DNA from: Henningerozyma blattae CBS 6284
Lineage: Eukaryota; Ascomycota; Saccharomycetes; Saccharomycetales; Saccharomycetaceae
Length of the DNA: 64,000 nt
Direction: 5' to 3'
Assembly: GCF_000315915.1 (NCBI RefSeq)
Contig: NC_020192.1
Coordinates: forward strand, 806,001-870,000
In this document: piece by piece, positions 24,774-34,758 of the stretch
Position numbering within the stretch: position 1 is the first letter of the stretch
Layout: each line of letters opens with the position of its first letter
Made by a program: the position numbers and the translations under genes
Notes under the pieces: model-generated
What the model was told of the DNA's origin: nothing
Database searches by the model: none
What the model saw: only the letters and a program-made list of their open reading frames with translations

Positions 24774-26705
24774 TTAATTTGGTTTTGTTGTATTTTTTTT
24801 TGAGAAAATGACATCTAAATCTATGATTGGAATATTACCAAAAATTTCTCTTGGATTTAAATGCTGTTGATTAATCAATTGAGATTCTAGAATTGATTTT
24901 TCTCCCCAAGATTTATAGATATTCTTATCTTCATCATCAGAATCCGAATAGATCTCAGGGAACGAATTTGTTAATTTTCTACTTGATTTGGGGCTACCGG
25001 TATTGTAATGAGGTTCATTAGTTTGGAGTTCATCATTATTATTATTAGTATATTGGATATCATCATTACGACCATTAGCGATTGTTCTATGATCCTTTGT
25101 ATCTAAATCATATAAGATTGAATTAAAAGATGGATTCATATTTGTATGAGAAATTCTTCGAATTGTAGTTTCGTTGGAATATTTAGTTCTTGATTCATCA
25201 TTATATAAATGTTGTTGTTGTTGTTGCTGTTGTTTTTTTATATTATTTTCATTTAATTTTTTTTGACGAGATTGTTCTTCTTGTAATCTTTTAACACCAG
25301 ATAATCTTGCATTTAATTTTTGTTTCAAATCTTGTTGTTTTTGATCATTTGTTTTGGGTAATAATTGGAATCTAGTCAATCTTTTTGGGGATTTTCTACT
25401 TCTTGGACTAATATTTTTATCCAAATTGGAAGTGTTTTTATCTATTGTTTTGGGTCTGTCTAAGTTATTTGGGTTTTCTTGTAACAAATCAGATTTTTCT
25501 AACAAATTATTATTTGTCGATTTACTATTTAAAACTCGATGATCTTTCCTGGGAATAATATTAATTTTTTGTGATTCTTTTAAAGGCGATAATGATTCAT
25601 TTAATGGAATAAAATTTTGCAAAGAGGTATGCGAAGGAGTATGCTTATTATTGGTATTATTATTTATTAAAGATGATTGCTTTGTTATGGTGAATGATTT
25701 TTTATTTCTTTTGATATTACGTAATGAAGGTGTAGATCTTGTGGTGGTGGTGACGGCTAATCTTTCAAATACACTTGCAGAATCCTTTGTTGTAATTCTT
25801 CTTGATTGATGAGAGGAGGAAGTAGAAGTAGAGGCAGATGAGGAAGATTTATAGGACGAGTTATGCAATGATTTATAAGAAGATTTTTTACGACTGATTG
25901 GGGAGACAATGTTCGTATTTTTATTATTTATTGGAGAGGTATTTGGTTTAATAATTTTTTTCTTCTTTGTTGGTGATCTAAATTCAAAATTCTTATTTGG
26001 TACAGAGTGCATAGAATTTTTCGTTATTATATTACTAGTAGGTGAAGTGGATTGAATTATTATGGGAGAATTGGAAGAATTTGGAGTAAAATCTGGAGAT
26101 AATTTCATTGGATTATCCAAAGTATGTAATGCCACAGTAGAATCATTATTTGGAATCTTAGTAAAATGCGACGTCGTACGTAACGATATGGGAGAAGTTG
26201 ATGAAGGTGAGGTTGAAATTGGTTGAATATCATTTTGTTTAATCATTATCAATGGATCTTTTTTCGGAAGTGGTGTATACATGATTGATCTTCTACTGAC
26301 TGGAGCGTGTGAATGTGAAATTTGCTTGGAATTTGGATCGGGTGCAATAGAGGCAGGTATACCCGTACCTTGTTTTAACATTTGATCCACCTTTTCGGGA
26401 GACCAAGTGACAGAAATGTTGTGAGTAGTTGTTGTTGCTGTAGTTGTTGTTGTGGAAGAATTTGATGTATTTGAAGAAAGCTGTTCATATTTTGTGGGTG
26501 TAGAGGAGAGTGGGTTGCCAGTGGAAGGTTTATTTTCGATAAGATATTGTTTCAATGGTAATAACGATTGGTTTCTTGTGGCGATGATATCATCTATTTG
26601 ATCTATTCCCGTGGCTAATGAATTATTGAACGATATGAGAGAGGATAGTTTATCTTTGAACAAAACATATTTTTGTTTCTCTCTCTTGGGCAATAACCAA
26701 TCCAT
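24774..26705 (-). CDS. SLI15: INCENP homologue Sli15, chromosomal passenger complex scaffold
   Basis: Scaffold that binds and activates the Aurora kinase Ipl1 and, with Bir1 and Nbl1, corrects kinetochore-microtubule attachment (family knowledge). The N-terminus MDWLLPKREKQKYVLFKDKL is the Bir1/Nbl1-binding region. The middle is Ser/Thr/Asn/Lys-rich with many S/T-P sites, suiting the microtubule-binding and Cdk-regulated part. A basic, Gln-rich helical stretch lies at about 460-500 (eight consecutive Gln). The IN-box is at about 570-640: SFPEIYSDSDDEDKN, KSWGEKSILESQLINQQ and NPREIFGNIPIIDLDVIF, with the TSS-like Ser motif diverged or absent. It is 643 residues, against 698 in S. cerevisiae. 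It is tandem with ICS2 on the minus strand, matching YBR156C-YBR157C. Confidence 0.93.
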   Translation of the reverse strand: MDWLLPKREKQKYVLFKDKLSSLISFNNSLATGIDQIDDIIATRNQSLLPLKQYLIENKPSTGNPLSSTPTKYEQLSSNTSNSSTTTTTATTTTHNISVTWSPEKVDQMLKQGTGIPASIAPDPNSKQISHSHAPVSRRSIMYTPLPKKDPLIMIKQNDIQPISTSPSSTSPISLRTTSHFTKIPNNDSTVALHTLDNPMKLSPDFTPNSSNSPIIIQSTSPTSNIITKNSMHSVPNKNFEFRSPTKKKKIIKPNTSPINNKNTNIVSPISRKKSSYKSLHNSSYKSSSSASTSTSSSHQSRRITTKDSASVFERLAVTTTTRSTPSLRNIKRNKKSFTITKQSSLINNNTNNKHTPSHTSLQNFIPLNESLSPLKESQKINIIPRKDHRVLNSKSTNNNLLEKSDLLQENPNNLDRPKTIDKNTSNLDKNISPRSRKSPKRLTRFQLLPKTNDQKQQDLKQKLNARLSGVKRLQEEQSRQKKLNENNIKKQQQQQQQHLYNDESRTKYSNETTIRRISHTNMNPSFNSILYDLDTKDHRTIANGRNDDIQYTNNNNDELQTNEPHYNTGSPKSSRKLTNSFPEIYSDSDDEDKNIYKSWGEKSILESQLINQQHLNPREIFGNIPIIDLDVIFSKKNTTKPN

Positions 26706-26985
26706 TTTTCGAGGTGGACACTCTCGTAGTAAAATAATATGGTTGTATTATATAAGATTGAAAATGTAAATCCTTTTTAAACTATCATGAATTTTAAATT
26801 CAAATAGATCTAGAGAAAGATTGCGATGCGAATTTATTAATTTTTTTTAAAAAAAAAAAAAAAAAAGAAAACGACAGAAAATAAATAAACAAAAAAGAAA
26901 TATAATTGGCGACGCGAATTGTAACGTGACATGAAATAGTAACTTGGTATTATAAGTATATATATATATATGCGTGTGTGTATAG

Positions 26986-27017
<32 letters not shown>

Positions 27018-27153
27018 TTAAGAAAATAAGAAACTATGGCGTCGTAAAAAATCAAGGGTATTAAAAGTGAATATGTAAAGTCTAAAAGCGGAGTGAAGGG
27101 GATGGGATGAAAGTAGAAGAGGTAAAAAAGCAGAACGTGAAAAATGTTTATAA
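26706..27153. other. SLI15 promoter / ICS2 3' spacer with TA microsatellites
   Basis: Contains a poly-A run near 26850-26868 and TA dinucleotide tracts at about 26957-26972 and 26985-27011, separated by a TG-rich stretch. No gene is supported. Confidence 0.65.
26957..27011. repeat. TA/TG microsatellite
   Basis: Two TA tracts with a short GTGTGTG interruption, in the SLI15 upstream region. Confidence 0.85.
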
Positions 27154-27714
27154 TTAGTAGTTGATAATGTCTAAGTCAATTATGGGAGGAGGCAAGTCGC
27201 CGGATTCTGGGCAAGATGCAAAGACTTTGGTGTTTGCGTTTGCATTGGCGTTCGAGCTTGCATGATGGACAGAACCCTTGGGAGAGATATCGGTTGATTT
27301 AAGATTATTAATCTCCAAGAATTCGTCCAATGTGGAGATGTGATGGTTAGAATTGGTACTGTTTCTTCTAATCTGTTCTCTTGTATTGGAGATTATATCG
27401 TCGATCGAGTAGGAGTCTCGTGATCTTGCGGGTCCCATGGAGAACGAGCTCTTGAATTGTCTTGGTGATGAAAACGAAATGGCATTACTCTTGCGATGAA
27501 CACTTGACCGTCTTCTATTATCGAAGGGTGAAGTTGTGGGGGACAATGGAGTATGAGGAGTAGAAATGCAGTTAGTATCGAAAAGAGGTCCCAAGGAAGA
27601 TTTAGGAGAAGTATTTTCGAAATTTAAAGGTTCTTTGCAAGAAGGTTTGCGAGGAGTAGAGAATTCTCTTGGAGGGAAGTTGAAAGATTTAAAAGAGTCG
27701 TTGATATTGTCCAT
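27154..27714 (-). CDS. ICS2: Ics2-like protein (copper-sensitivity gene)
   Basis: Protein of unknown molecular function; loss of S. cerevisiae ICS2 causes copper sensitivity. I chose the ATG at 27714 (MDNINDSFKSFNFPP). The longer frame to 27816 begins with TTG, has no ATG before 27714, and would cover a TATATATAG sequence (about 27784-27793) that suits a TATA box 70-80 bases upstream. The 186 residues are Ser/Pro-rich; matches to S. cerevisiae Ics2 are short: KSNAISFSSPR, NTREQIRRNST, TLDEFLEINN and the end KVFASCPESGDLPPPIIDLDI. There is an Asn/Ala repeat near the C-terminus. Position next to SLI15 and AMN1 supports the identity (YBR157C). Confidence 0.85.
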   Translation of the reverse strand: MDNINDSFKSFNFPPREFSTPRKPSCKEPLNFENTSPKSSLGPLFDTNCISTPHTPLSPTTSPFDNRRRSSVHRKSNAISFSSPRQFKSSFSMGPARSRDSYSIDDIISNTREQIRRNSTNSNHHISTLDEFLEINNLKSTDISPKGSVHHASSNANANANTKVFASCPESGDLPPPIIDLDIINY

Positions 27715-28499
27715 GTTTGGTTGAGTAAATTTTATCCAGTGGAGTGCAATGACTAAAAGAGTGTTGGACCCTCTTGTAACGTCTCTATATATACGAGTGG
27801 AAACAAGTTGAATCAAGTCGAGTCGAGTCCAGATAAATTTCCTTTACGATGAAAAATGGAATTTTTCTTTTGTTGGATCTTGCATTGTCGAACGAGCCGT
27901 ATTCAAAACATTGACAAAATGATGATTAATTAATGATTAATTATGATTAAACGTTAATATGATAGTATGATACAATGTAAGTAAGTAAGTAAGTGTATAA
28001 TATGGGAAAAAAACAAATAAGCAAAAAATAATAAATAGGAACAAAAAGCAAGAAAGGAAAAAGGAAATATACAGAGTGGGTGAGCCTGCTGCAGAGTTTT
28101 CTGAGTGACGGATCGAATTCTTCCGCCAGAGACGGAATTTCCGTGAAAAATTAATGGAATTCTGTGAAATTTCAGGACAGATATGGTAATATTTTCAATC
28201 GGGAGTCCTGCGTGTTTTTCTGTGCGAGATCCCGCACACAAAACTTCGATGGCGGCGAAAGTTTCCGCATGTGGCGGGAGTTTCCTATTGTAGTACGAGT
28301 TGCCCCTTGTGGACAGGAAACATGGGGCAAAAGAAACGGGGAAAAATGTAATGCGAAAAAAAAAAGAATAAATAAAGTGGACTATAAGAAGCAGCCGGAG
28401 AAAACGGCGCAGGCCCGATCTGGAAGCGGAGATTCATCGGCGGGGGCTTTTCAGGGGCGCGCCAGCCGCGAATTTTTCGTGAAGCAGCATTTTGCAATT

Positions 28500-28540
28500 T
28501 GTGGCGCGGCGAATTGTGGCGCGGTATTGTTAGCGCCACA
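28500..28540. promoter_or_regulatory. Cluster of TGTGGCGC motifs
   Basis: TGTGGCGCGG occurs at 28500-28509 and 28515-28524, and the reverse complement GCGCCACA at 28533-28540. The clustering inside a GC-rich island suggests a protein-binding element; no known factor is assigned. Confidence 0.4.
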
Positions 28541-28642
28541 TATGGGTCACGTGGAGTGAAATGCAGGGGTGGGGCAGGTGGGGGTTTTGTGGCACAAAAA
28601 AACTCCGGGATCTCTTTTTCTTTTTGTGTCACATGAGAGAAA

Positions 28643-28664
28643 TTTCGCGTCGCAAGATTTCGCG
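28643..28664 (-). promoter_or_regulatory. Paired SBF-type (SCB) motifs
   Basis: TTTCGCG at 28643-28649 and 28658-28664 read as CGCGAAA, the Swi4/SBF core, on the minus strand, oriented toward ICS2. Function is inferred only. Confidence 0.35.
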
Positions 28665-28689
28665 TCGTGCCTGAAATAAGGGAGAGTGG

Positions 28690-28690
<1 letters not shown>

Positions 28691-28725
<35 letters not shown>

Positions 28726-28822
28726 TACTATTACTATTACTATTACTATTACTATTACTATTACTATTACTATTACTATTACTATTACTATTACTATTAC
28801 TATTACTATTACTATTACTATT
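28691..28822. repeat. ATT trinucleotide and ACTATT hexanucleotide array
   Basis: About ten ATT units (28691-28720) pass into about seventeen ACTATT units (28721-28822). The + strand frame reads as poly-Leu, which is an artefact of the array. Confidence 0.95.
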
Positions 28823-29942
28823 ATGGTGGTATTCTAGTGGCTTCTATATACACTATGTACTACCAGATTACAATATATTACCATATATTGTATTACTATT
28901 AATCTCCTATTTTTACCTTGGAGTGTCAGGTTAATAGCTCGTAGTCTATGAGATACAGTCGGTGTACTTGTAGCAAGAGTCGTAGAACCAATATCTTCAT
29001 GATGCAAAGGTATGTGCTCTTATTTTTTGTTTTCACTTTTGTGGTCTCCCAACTTGAGATGATTTAGTCAGAGAACCATCTTAAACAGACGTTACACTTG
29101 GTAGGGCGTCTTCTCCGGAACGTAATGAGCTATAAAGAAAAATAATAATAAATTAGCTAATAGATGCGAAAGCGTGGGATGTATTCGTTTCTGCAAGGTA
29201 CGATGTATGCGTGTCACACTAAGAACCTGTATTATTGTCTTGGAAAAGATCGTATCACAGGGGGTTTATAAATTTACTACCATTAGTAGTACGGACAACT
29301 GATTTGCAGATAATGGTGGTGAGCTTGTTAACTCTCTGTCCCGCAATAATGGTATTGTGCAGTAGCGTACTTTTCCTCGTTATAGTTACCAGAACGGTGG
29401 AGTGGAACGGGTGCATTGTACCTTACGAGAACGCATGCGTTGCTTACTTGTAGAATTCCACTAACCCTTGTGTTCAGATGCTATTTCTACCGTGGCCAAG
29501 AGGTACAGATGGTAAGATTCCTTGTTGCTCACTTTTTTTTTTCAAGTCATAAGCATGACAATATAGTATATATAATTCTTAAACCCGCGGAACCTAGCAG
29601 AAATGCAATGCACATGGCCAGGAAACAACAATAACCACTAACCGATAACAACATCATATCTTATGAGATATCAATATCTCTCATCATTCAATGTTAAATA
29701 CTGCATTAGGCATTTAATTACAGGACACCCCAGTTACTAATCCGTTAAAGATAGATATTACCATCACATTCTATCCCTGCTCTTTGCCTTGCCTTATATA
29801 CCAAATATCAAGGCACATCGCTGTGATTGTTTATTATTCTTAGCCCTATAACAGATATGTCTGACTAACCTACTTTATTGTCTATTGTGTTTGTTTTTTT
29901 AGTTGTTTTTTTTTACCTACTCCGTACTCTTTAACACGAAAT

Positions 29943-29962
29943 GCTGGTCTTTAATTGCTGGG
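29943..29962 (-). promoter_or_regulatory. Possible Ace2/Swi5 sites upstream of AMN1
   Basis: GCTGGT (29943-29948) is ACCAGC on the minus strand, the Ace2/Swi5 core; GCTGGG follows at 29957-29962. AMN1 is a daughter-specific Ace2 target in S. cerevisiae. The sites are about 670 bases from the start and the core is short, so this is weak. Confidence 0.3.
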
Positions 29963-30622
29963 TTTTTTATGCCAAGAAAAAGTATCTACAAAAGTAAAAA
30001 AAATATCTAAATTATACTGGACAGCAACAGAAAAATAACCGGAAATCATAGTAAAAATACTACCCATGTTTATGCTTGTTTGTAGGCCTCCTTGCCAATC
30101 CTTCCCGTTTATGCTTTTATGCTTGTATCTTCTGGAAACACATCCTAACTTATATTATTTTCTGCCATTGAATTAAACTTTAAGGCCAGACTACACTCTC
30201 GTACTATTCCTGCAAATAAACCAGTAACCCAGAAGATACGTGTCGACTTGTTCTGGAGAATAAAGGGGAATACATCTTGCATTGCTATATAAATAGCTAT
30301 TCTTTCTAATTATCCATTTTATACTTTCTAGTCATCTTGGCTAACAATATCCCAACACATCATATAACATTCTTAGCATCCCCTATTGTTTGTCGTTTGT
30401 CGTTTGTCGGTTGTCATTTGTATTATTCTAATTTTTTTTTTTATTTTTTATTCTACCTAACCACCCACCATAGTCATTCATTACACGTTTTTTTTTTTCT
30501 TTCTTTCTTTCTCTCTTGCTAATAGTTTTATTGAAAAACTAAATCACATTCCTTACATTCCTTACATTATTTACAATCATTCATTCCTTTAATTATCTTC
30601 CACTCTTTATTTCCTCAACTAT

Positions 30623-31702
30623 ATGTTAACCACCTTTACTATTTCAAACAATAAAAGAAAATTACAATATAATAATAATTACAATTCTAATAAAAAATTG
30701 AAATTATCAAAATTAAATACCCATTCTCACTCACCCTCACAAACAATCACTCCTCCAAGAACCCCAACGACTTCTCATCAAATATTCAACCAACCAGAAT
30801 TATTAAACATCATCTTATCAAACTTAGATTCAAATTCTTTATTCAATTGTTTAAAAGTCTCGAAATTATGGTATCATTCAACTATCCCATTTATTGAAAC
30901 TCAAAATTTAACATTTAAATCTTTTAAACAATTGGAAACATTTAATAATAATAATTTAACTAAATTAGTGAATTATTCTCCAAAGAGTTTAATGTTACAA
31001 AATATTCATCAATCATCAATCATTCCACAAAATATTTCTTTAAAAAATCTAATTCATTTATCCTATCATAATTGTTCTAAAATTTTACCTCCAATAGATT
31101 GGTTTGTTAGTGAAAATTTACAAAGCTTAAAATCCTTAACAATTTCCAATAATCAATTATTAGATGATAATTATCTTCTAAGTATTTCACCTTTTTTAAA
31201 GAATTTGAAATATTTAGATTTAAGAGCTTGTTATAATATTTCAGATATAGGTATTACCTCCATAGCTACAAATTGTCCAAACTTAATCTTTATCAATTTA
31301 AATAGGAAAAAACACTTCATTGCAACTAAGAAAAACCATATTATCTCAAGTATAAGTTTAATGGCAATTGCAAATTATACAAATATTAAAATCTTGGGAA
31401 TTAGTGGTAGTTCCATTTGTGATGCCGGAATGTTTCAATTGATTAAGAATAGAGGCAAACATCTTATTACACTATCTATTAATGATTGTACTTTGTTAAC
31501 AAACCATTCATTAAAAATATTCTCTAATAATTTCAAATTATTACCAATTTTAACAAGATTAGAAATTTGTAGAATTGAAAAAAATTTCGGAAATTTTAAT
31601 TTAAAGTCTTTACAAAATTGGAGATTGAAAAATCATTTGAATTTATTACAAATCAAATTTACGAACCATCATCATCTTAAATCGCATCATCATTTTTTAT
31701 AG
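30623..31702 (+). CDS. AMN1: Amn1-like leucine-rich protein, mitotic exit antagonist
   Basis: Amn1 inhibits the mitotic exit network by binding Tem1 and, with an F-box-like region, promotes Ace2 turnover, controlling daughter-cell separation (family knowledge). After a Lys/Asn/Ser-rich leader there is an F-box-like helix pair at about 54-90 (FNQPELLNIILSNLDSNSLF, CLKVSKLWY), then Leu/Asn-rich repeats (LKNLKYLDLRACYNISDIGI, CPNLIFINLN, NIKILGISGSSICDAGM, LITLSINDCTLLTN). It is 359 residues, against 549 in S. cerevisiae; the missing part is mainly the N-terminal region. The end is His-rich. LGE1 follows on the same strand, and ICS2 is divergent, as in YBR157C-YBR158W. Confidence 0.88.
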   Translation: MLTTFTISNNKRKLQYNNNYNSNKKLKLSKLNTHSHSPSQTITPPRTPTTSHQIFNQPELLNIILSNLDSNSLFNCLKVSKLWYHSTIPFIETQNLTFKSFKQLETFNNNNLTKLVNYSPKSLMLQNIHQSSIIPQNISLKNLIHLSYHNCSKILPPIDWFVSENLQSLKSLTISNNQLLDDNYLLSISPFLKNLKYLDLRACYNISDIGITSIATNCPNLIFINLNRKKHFIATKKNHIISSISLMAIANYTNIKILGISGSSICDAGMFQLIKNRGKHLITLSINDCTLLTNHSLKIFSNNFKLLPILTRLEICRIEKNFGNFNLKSLQNWRLKNHLNLLQIKFTNHHHLKSHHHFL

Positions 31703-31939
31703 TTTAATTGTTCTCATATGTATTATTCTCAATTTTGTATTATTCTTATTTCATTTGTATTATTTATTTATTTTTTTATTTTTTTAATTTTTACCTGTTG
31801 AAATTTGCGTCGCGTTAGTTCGTGTTTTAGTTGAAAGATTTTTTTAAAATAAAAAAATTAAATTTAAAAAAAACCATCATATAATTATTTAAATTTTGAC
31901 TTGAAAATTTAAAAATTCGACAACAAAGTTCATCAAATA

Positions 31940-32359
31940 ATGAGTGAATCTAGTAGATATAATCAAAAACCATCTCGTTACAATCCTTCAACCTCAATTA
32001 GAGGTAGAGGTAATTACCAATCTTCTCGAGGGAGAGCCCCTTATCATAGGTCAAATAGATATCATCATCATAACAACAACGCTCCGAATCAATACAGCGA
32101 ATCTTATACACCATATAATTCAACATATAATACACCATACAATGCACAATACAATCAACCCCCAAACCAAGAGCCAAACAGATACTATCAAAATCAACAA
32201 ACAACTTTTCATAACAACAGAAGATATGATCCTTCATATTCTCAACAGTATTCTTCTTCAAATAACCGATATCAATATTCTCAACAATCATATCAAGATC
32301 AAGAACTTCCATCGCCTTATGATGATAACACCAACTCTAATAATATAACTTCACAGGAC

Positions 32360-32391
<32 letters not shown>

Positions 32392-32806
32392 GACTCATAA
32401 AAATTATATACCTCGTCATTCACCCATTCCTTACCATACCCGTGGTAGTGAATCTAATAACACTAATGGACAATCTTCATCAAATGGTATTAGCATTCCT
32501 ACCACTAATAATGGTATCAATAAATCTCCAATACCGAAAGAAAAAAGGATGGAAGATAGCATATCACCGTTCTTTTATTTGACAGACATTGATAAATCAA
32601 TAGATAAATCAATTGATCCAACTTTATTTAATAGAACAAAACAAATTTATGAAATAAGTGAAGAGTTAGATAAAAAATTATATGATCATGAATTTCAATT
32701 GTTTAAAAATGAATTGGAATTTGGTTTATTGACATCTCAAAGTGAAAGAGATCAATTAAACGTTCAATTAACTCAAGAAAAATTGGATTCCTTATTAATG
32801 AGATAG
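31940..32806 (+). CDS. LGE1: Lge1-like protein, Bre1 partner in H2B ubiquitination
   Basis: Lge1 cooperates with the E3 ligase Bre1 for histone H2B monoubiquitination; its disordered Tyr/Arg-rich N-terminus forms condensates and its C-terminal coiled coil binds Bre1 (family knowledge). The visible protein has that architecture: residues 1-130 are Tyr/Arg/Gln/Asn-rich with RGRG and repeated YN/YQ pairs, then a poly-Asn run near 140-150, then a charged helical C-terminus (about 215-288: TKQIYEISEELDKKLYDHEF and SERDQLNVQLTQEKLDSLL). It is 288 residues, against 332 in S. cerevisiae. Identity rests on architecture, C-terminal similarity and position between AMN1 and CDC28, near the SUR1-PDR12 block (YPL055C). 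Confidence 0.8.
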
Positions 32807-33209
32807 TGTGTATTATTATCAATGACGTTTAACTTTGATGCTTAAATTTAACATTTAAATTCTTTCGAATAATAGATAGGACTATATAACGATTTTTTTT
32901 TATTATTATTTTTTTTATAATTTTTTTTTTGTTAGTTTAGTTGATAGAATATAATAAATAATCTCCTTTCTTTCAAAATATATTATTTTGAACAAAATAA
33001 TTTCAAATTAAACGTTTTCAATTTTTTCATAACCCTATTATTAATTAAATTTTATACCCCGAAAATATTAATTTCCAATATAATAAATAATAAATAAAGT
33101 AATAAAATTGAATGTATTCTAAAAATATTTTAACAATATAGGAGAAAAACTCACCTATTTATATATATATATAAACCCAATTGTGTTCAATAAATAATCG
33201 CTGTTGGAA
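32807..33209. other. LGE1-IFA38 spacer
   Basis: AT-rich terminator and promoter sequence; TATATATATATAAA near 33160-33173 can act as the IFA38 TATA box. No gene is seen. Confidence 0.55.
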
Positions 33210-34238
33210 ATGTCATTTGCTGAACAAGTACAAACCGATAGTTGTGCATTTAACGCCTTGTTATGGGTTGTTTTTTCATTCGGAATTTTGAAATTTGTTA
33301 GTTTCACCTTGAGATATGTTTCATTAATTGCTGATCTATTCTTCTTACCAAAAACTAATTTTAAGAAGTACGGTGCCAAAGCTGGTTCATACGCAGTCAT
33401 TTCAGGTGCTTCTGATGGTATTGGTAAAGAATATGCTGGGCAATTGGCTCAACGTGGTTTCAATTTGGTTTTAATCTCTAGAACTTTATCTAAATTAGAA
33501 ACTTTACAGAAAGAATTCGAAACTAAATATAAAATTCAAGTTAGAATCTTGGCTATTGATATTTCTCAAGATGTTAAAGAAAATTATATTGCTATTAAAG
33601 AAATTTGCAGCGAATTGCCAATTACTGTTTTGATTAACAATGTGGGAAGATCTCATTCTATCCCTGTCCCATTTTTAGAGACTGAAGAACAAGAAATCAG
33701 AGATATTATCACCATCAACAATACTGCTACTTTGATGATTACTCAAATCATTGCTCCAATGATCGTAAACACTGTCAAACGTGGTAACAAAAAGCACTGT
33801 GGTTTGATCTTAACTATGGGTTCTTTTGGTGGTTTAATCCCTACTCCACTATTAGCTACTTATAGTGGTTCTAAATCTTTCTTACAAGCTTGGTCCAATT
33901 CTTTAGCCGGTGAATTGAAATCTTCTAACATCGATGTCGAATTAGTCAACTCCTACTTGGTCACAAGTGCCATGTCAAAGATTAGAAGAACCTCGGTGAT
34001 GATTCCAAATCCAAGACAATTCGTTAAAGCTACTTTGAATAGTGTTGGAACTCGTGGTGGTTCTCAAAATAGATTCGCTACTATGACTCCATACTGGTCA
34101 CATGCTCTGTACCAATTTGTTATTAGTGAAACTATTGGTGTATACTCCAAACTAGTCAATTCTATTAATTATTCCATGCATAAATCTATTCGTGCAAGAG
34201 CATTAAGAAAGGCTGCTAGAGATGCCAAAAAGAATTAA
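33210..34238 (+). CDS. IFA38: Very-long-chain 3-oxoacyl-CoA reductase (microsomal beta-keto reductase)
   Basis: Catalyses the second step of fatty-acid elongation in the ER, reducing 3-ketoacyl-CoA for very-long-chain fatty acids and sphingolipids. The first ATG of the frame is at 33210 (a TTG two codons earlier is not used here). An N-terminal hydrophobic anchor (about 13-45) precedes a short-chain dehydrogenase fold: cofactor loop [16 protein letters not shown] at about 65-80, NNVGRS, and the catalytic Tyr218-x3-Lys222 in TYSGSKSF. The C-terminus is basic and ends AKKN. At 342 residues it matches S. cerevisiae Ifa38 (347). The position before CDC28 matches YBR159W-YBR160W. Confidence 0.97.
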   Translation: MSFAEQVQTDSCAFNALLWVVFSFGILKFVSFTLRYVSLIADLFFLPKTNFKKYGAKAGSYAVISGASDGIGKEYAGQLAQRGFNLVLISRTLSKLETLQKEFETKYKIQVRILAIDISQDVKENYIAIKEICSELPITVLINNVGRSHSIPVPFLETEEQEIRDIITINNTATLMITQIIAPMIVNTVKRGNKKHCGLILTMGSFGGLIPTPLLATYSGSKSFLQAWSNSLAGELKSSNIDVELVNSYLVTSAMSKIRRTSVMIPNPRQFVKATLNSVGTRGGSQNRFATMTPYWSHALYQFVISETIGVYSKLVNSINYSMHKSIRARALRKAARDAKKN

Positions 34239-34758
34239 TCTTGTTTCTCTCCTTTTATACGCTCTTCTATATCAAAATGTTTGATTTATGATTAATACCT
34301 ATCAATTACTACGATATACTACTCAAAGTAACACGTCATAAGTTGTAAAAAAATTTTTTTCTTCTTTTGTACTTTTATGTAAGCTTAGAATTAACATTTA
34401 AATTCTTGTTTGGGTATATTTATTGAAATTCCTAAAAGGTTCTTTATTCTTTAGTTAGAAACGCGTAAATAGTTTGAACGAAGGAAAAATGAAATTTCAA
34501 ATAAGACCTAATAATGGATAAAGTTTGGAAAAAGAATAGTTTCTGGGAAACTCTAACAACGAGTAGCTCGAGATTTAAAGATTTGAATGTGTGTGTTATG
34601 AAATAAGAAGCCTAACAAAGCAAGAATTTTATTTTTTTTTTTATTAGTATTAGTTCAACTTTCCATTGAGGAAAAAAAAATTATTGTGTTAAATAATTGT
34701 ATTAAATTAATATATCAAATTTAAATATAATACAGAAATAGATTATAAGCATTTGAAA
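34239..34758. other. IFA38-CDC28 spacer
   Basis: AT-rich terminator and promoter region, with a short GC-richer stretch near 34555-34575. No gene is seen. Confidence 0.55.

Larger units (their letters stand above)
27715..30622. other. Divergent ICS2-AMN1 spacer with GC-rich island and repeats
   Basis: A 2.9 kb promoter region between divergent genes. About 28080-28680 is markedly GC-richer than its surroundings and holds repeated TGTGGCGC and CGCGAAA-type motifs (separate entries). It yields overlapping frames on both strands (about 130 codons, non-ATG starts) with no recognisable protein. A trinucleotide/hexanucleotide array lies at 28691-28822. Possible Ace2/Swi5 sites lie at 29943-29962. 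The remainder is AT-rich, with no RNA gene recognised. Confidence 0.5.

Noticed and set aside
28164..28692. Overlapping frames of about 130 codons on both strands in the GC-rich island
   Set aside because: The plus-strand one begins with GTG, composition follows GC content, and there is no recognisable domain; such frames are expected in GC-rich DNA with few stops.
28686..28934. 82-codon poly-Leu frame
   Set aside because: It is the translation of the ATT/ACTATT array, with no protein-like part.
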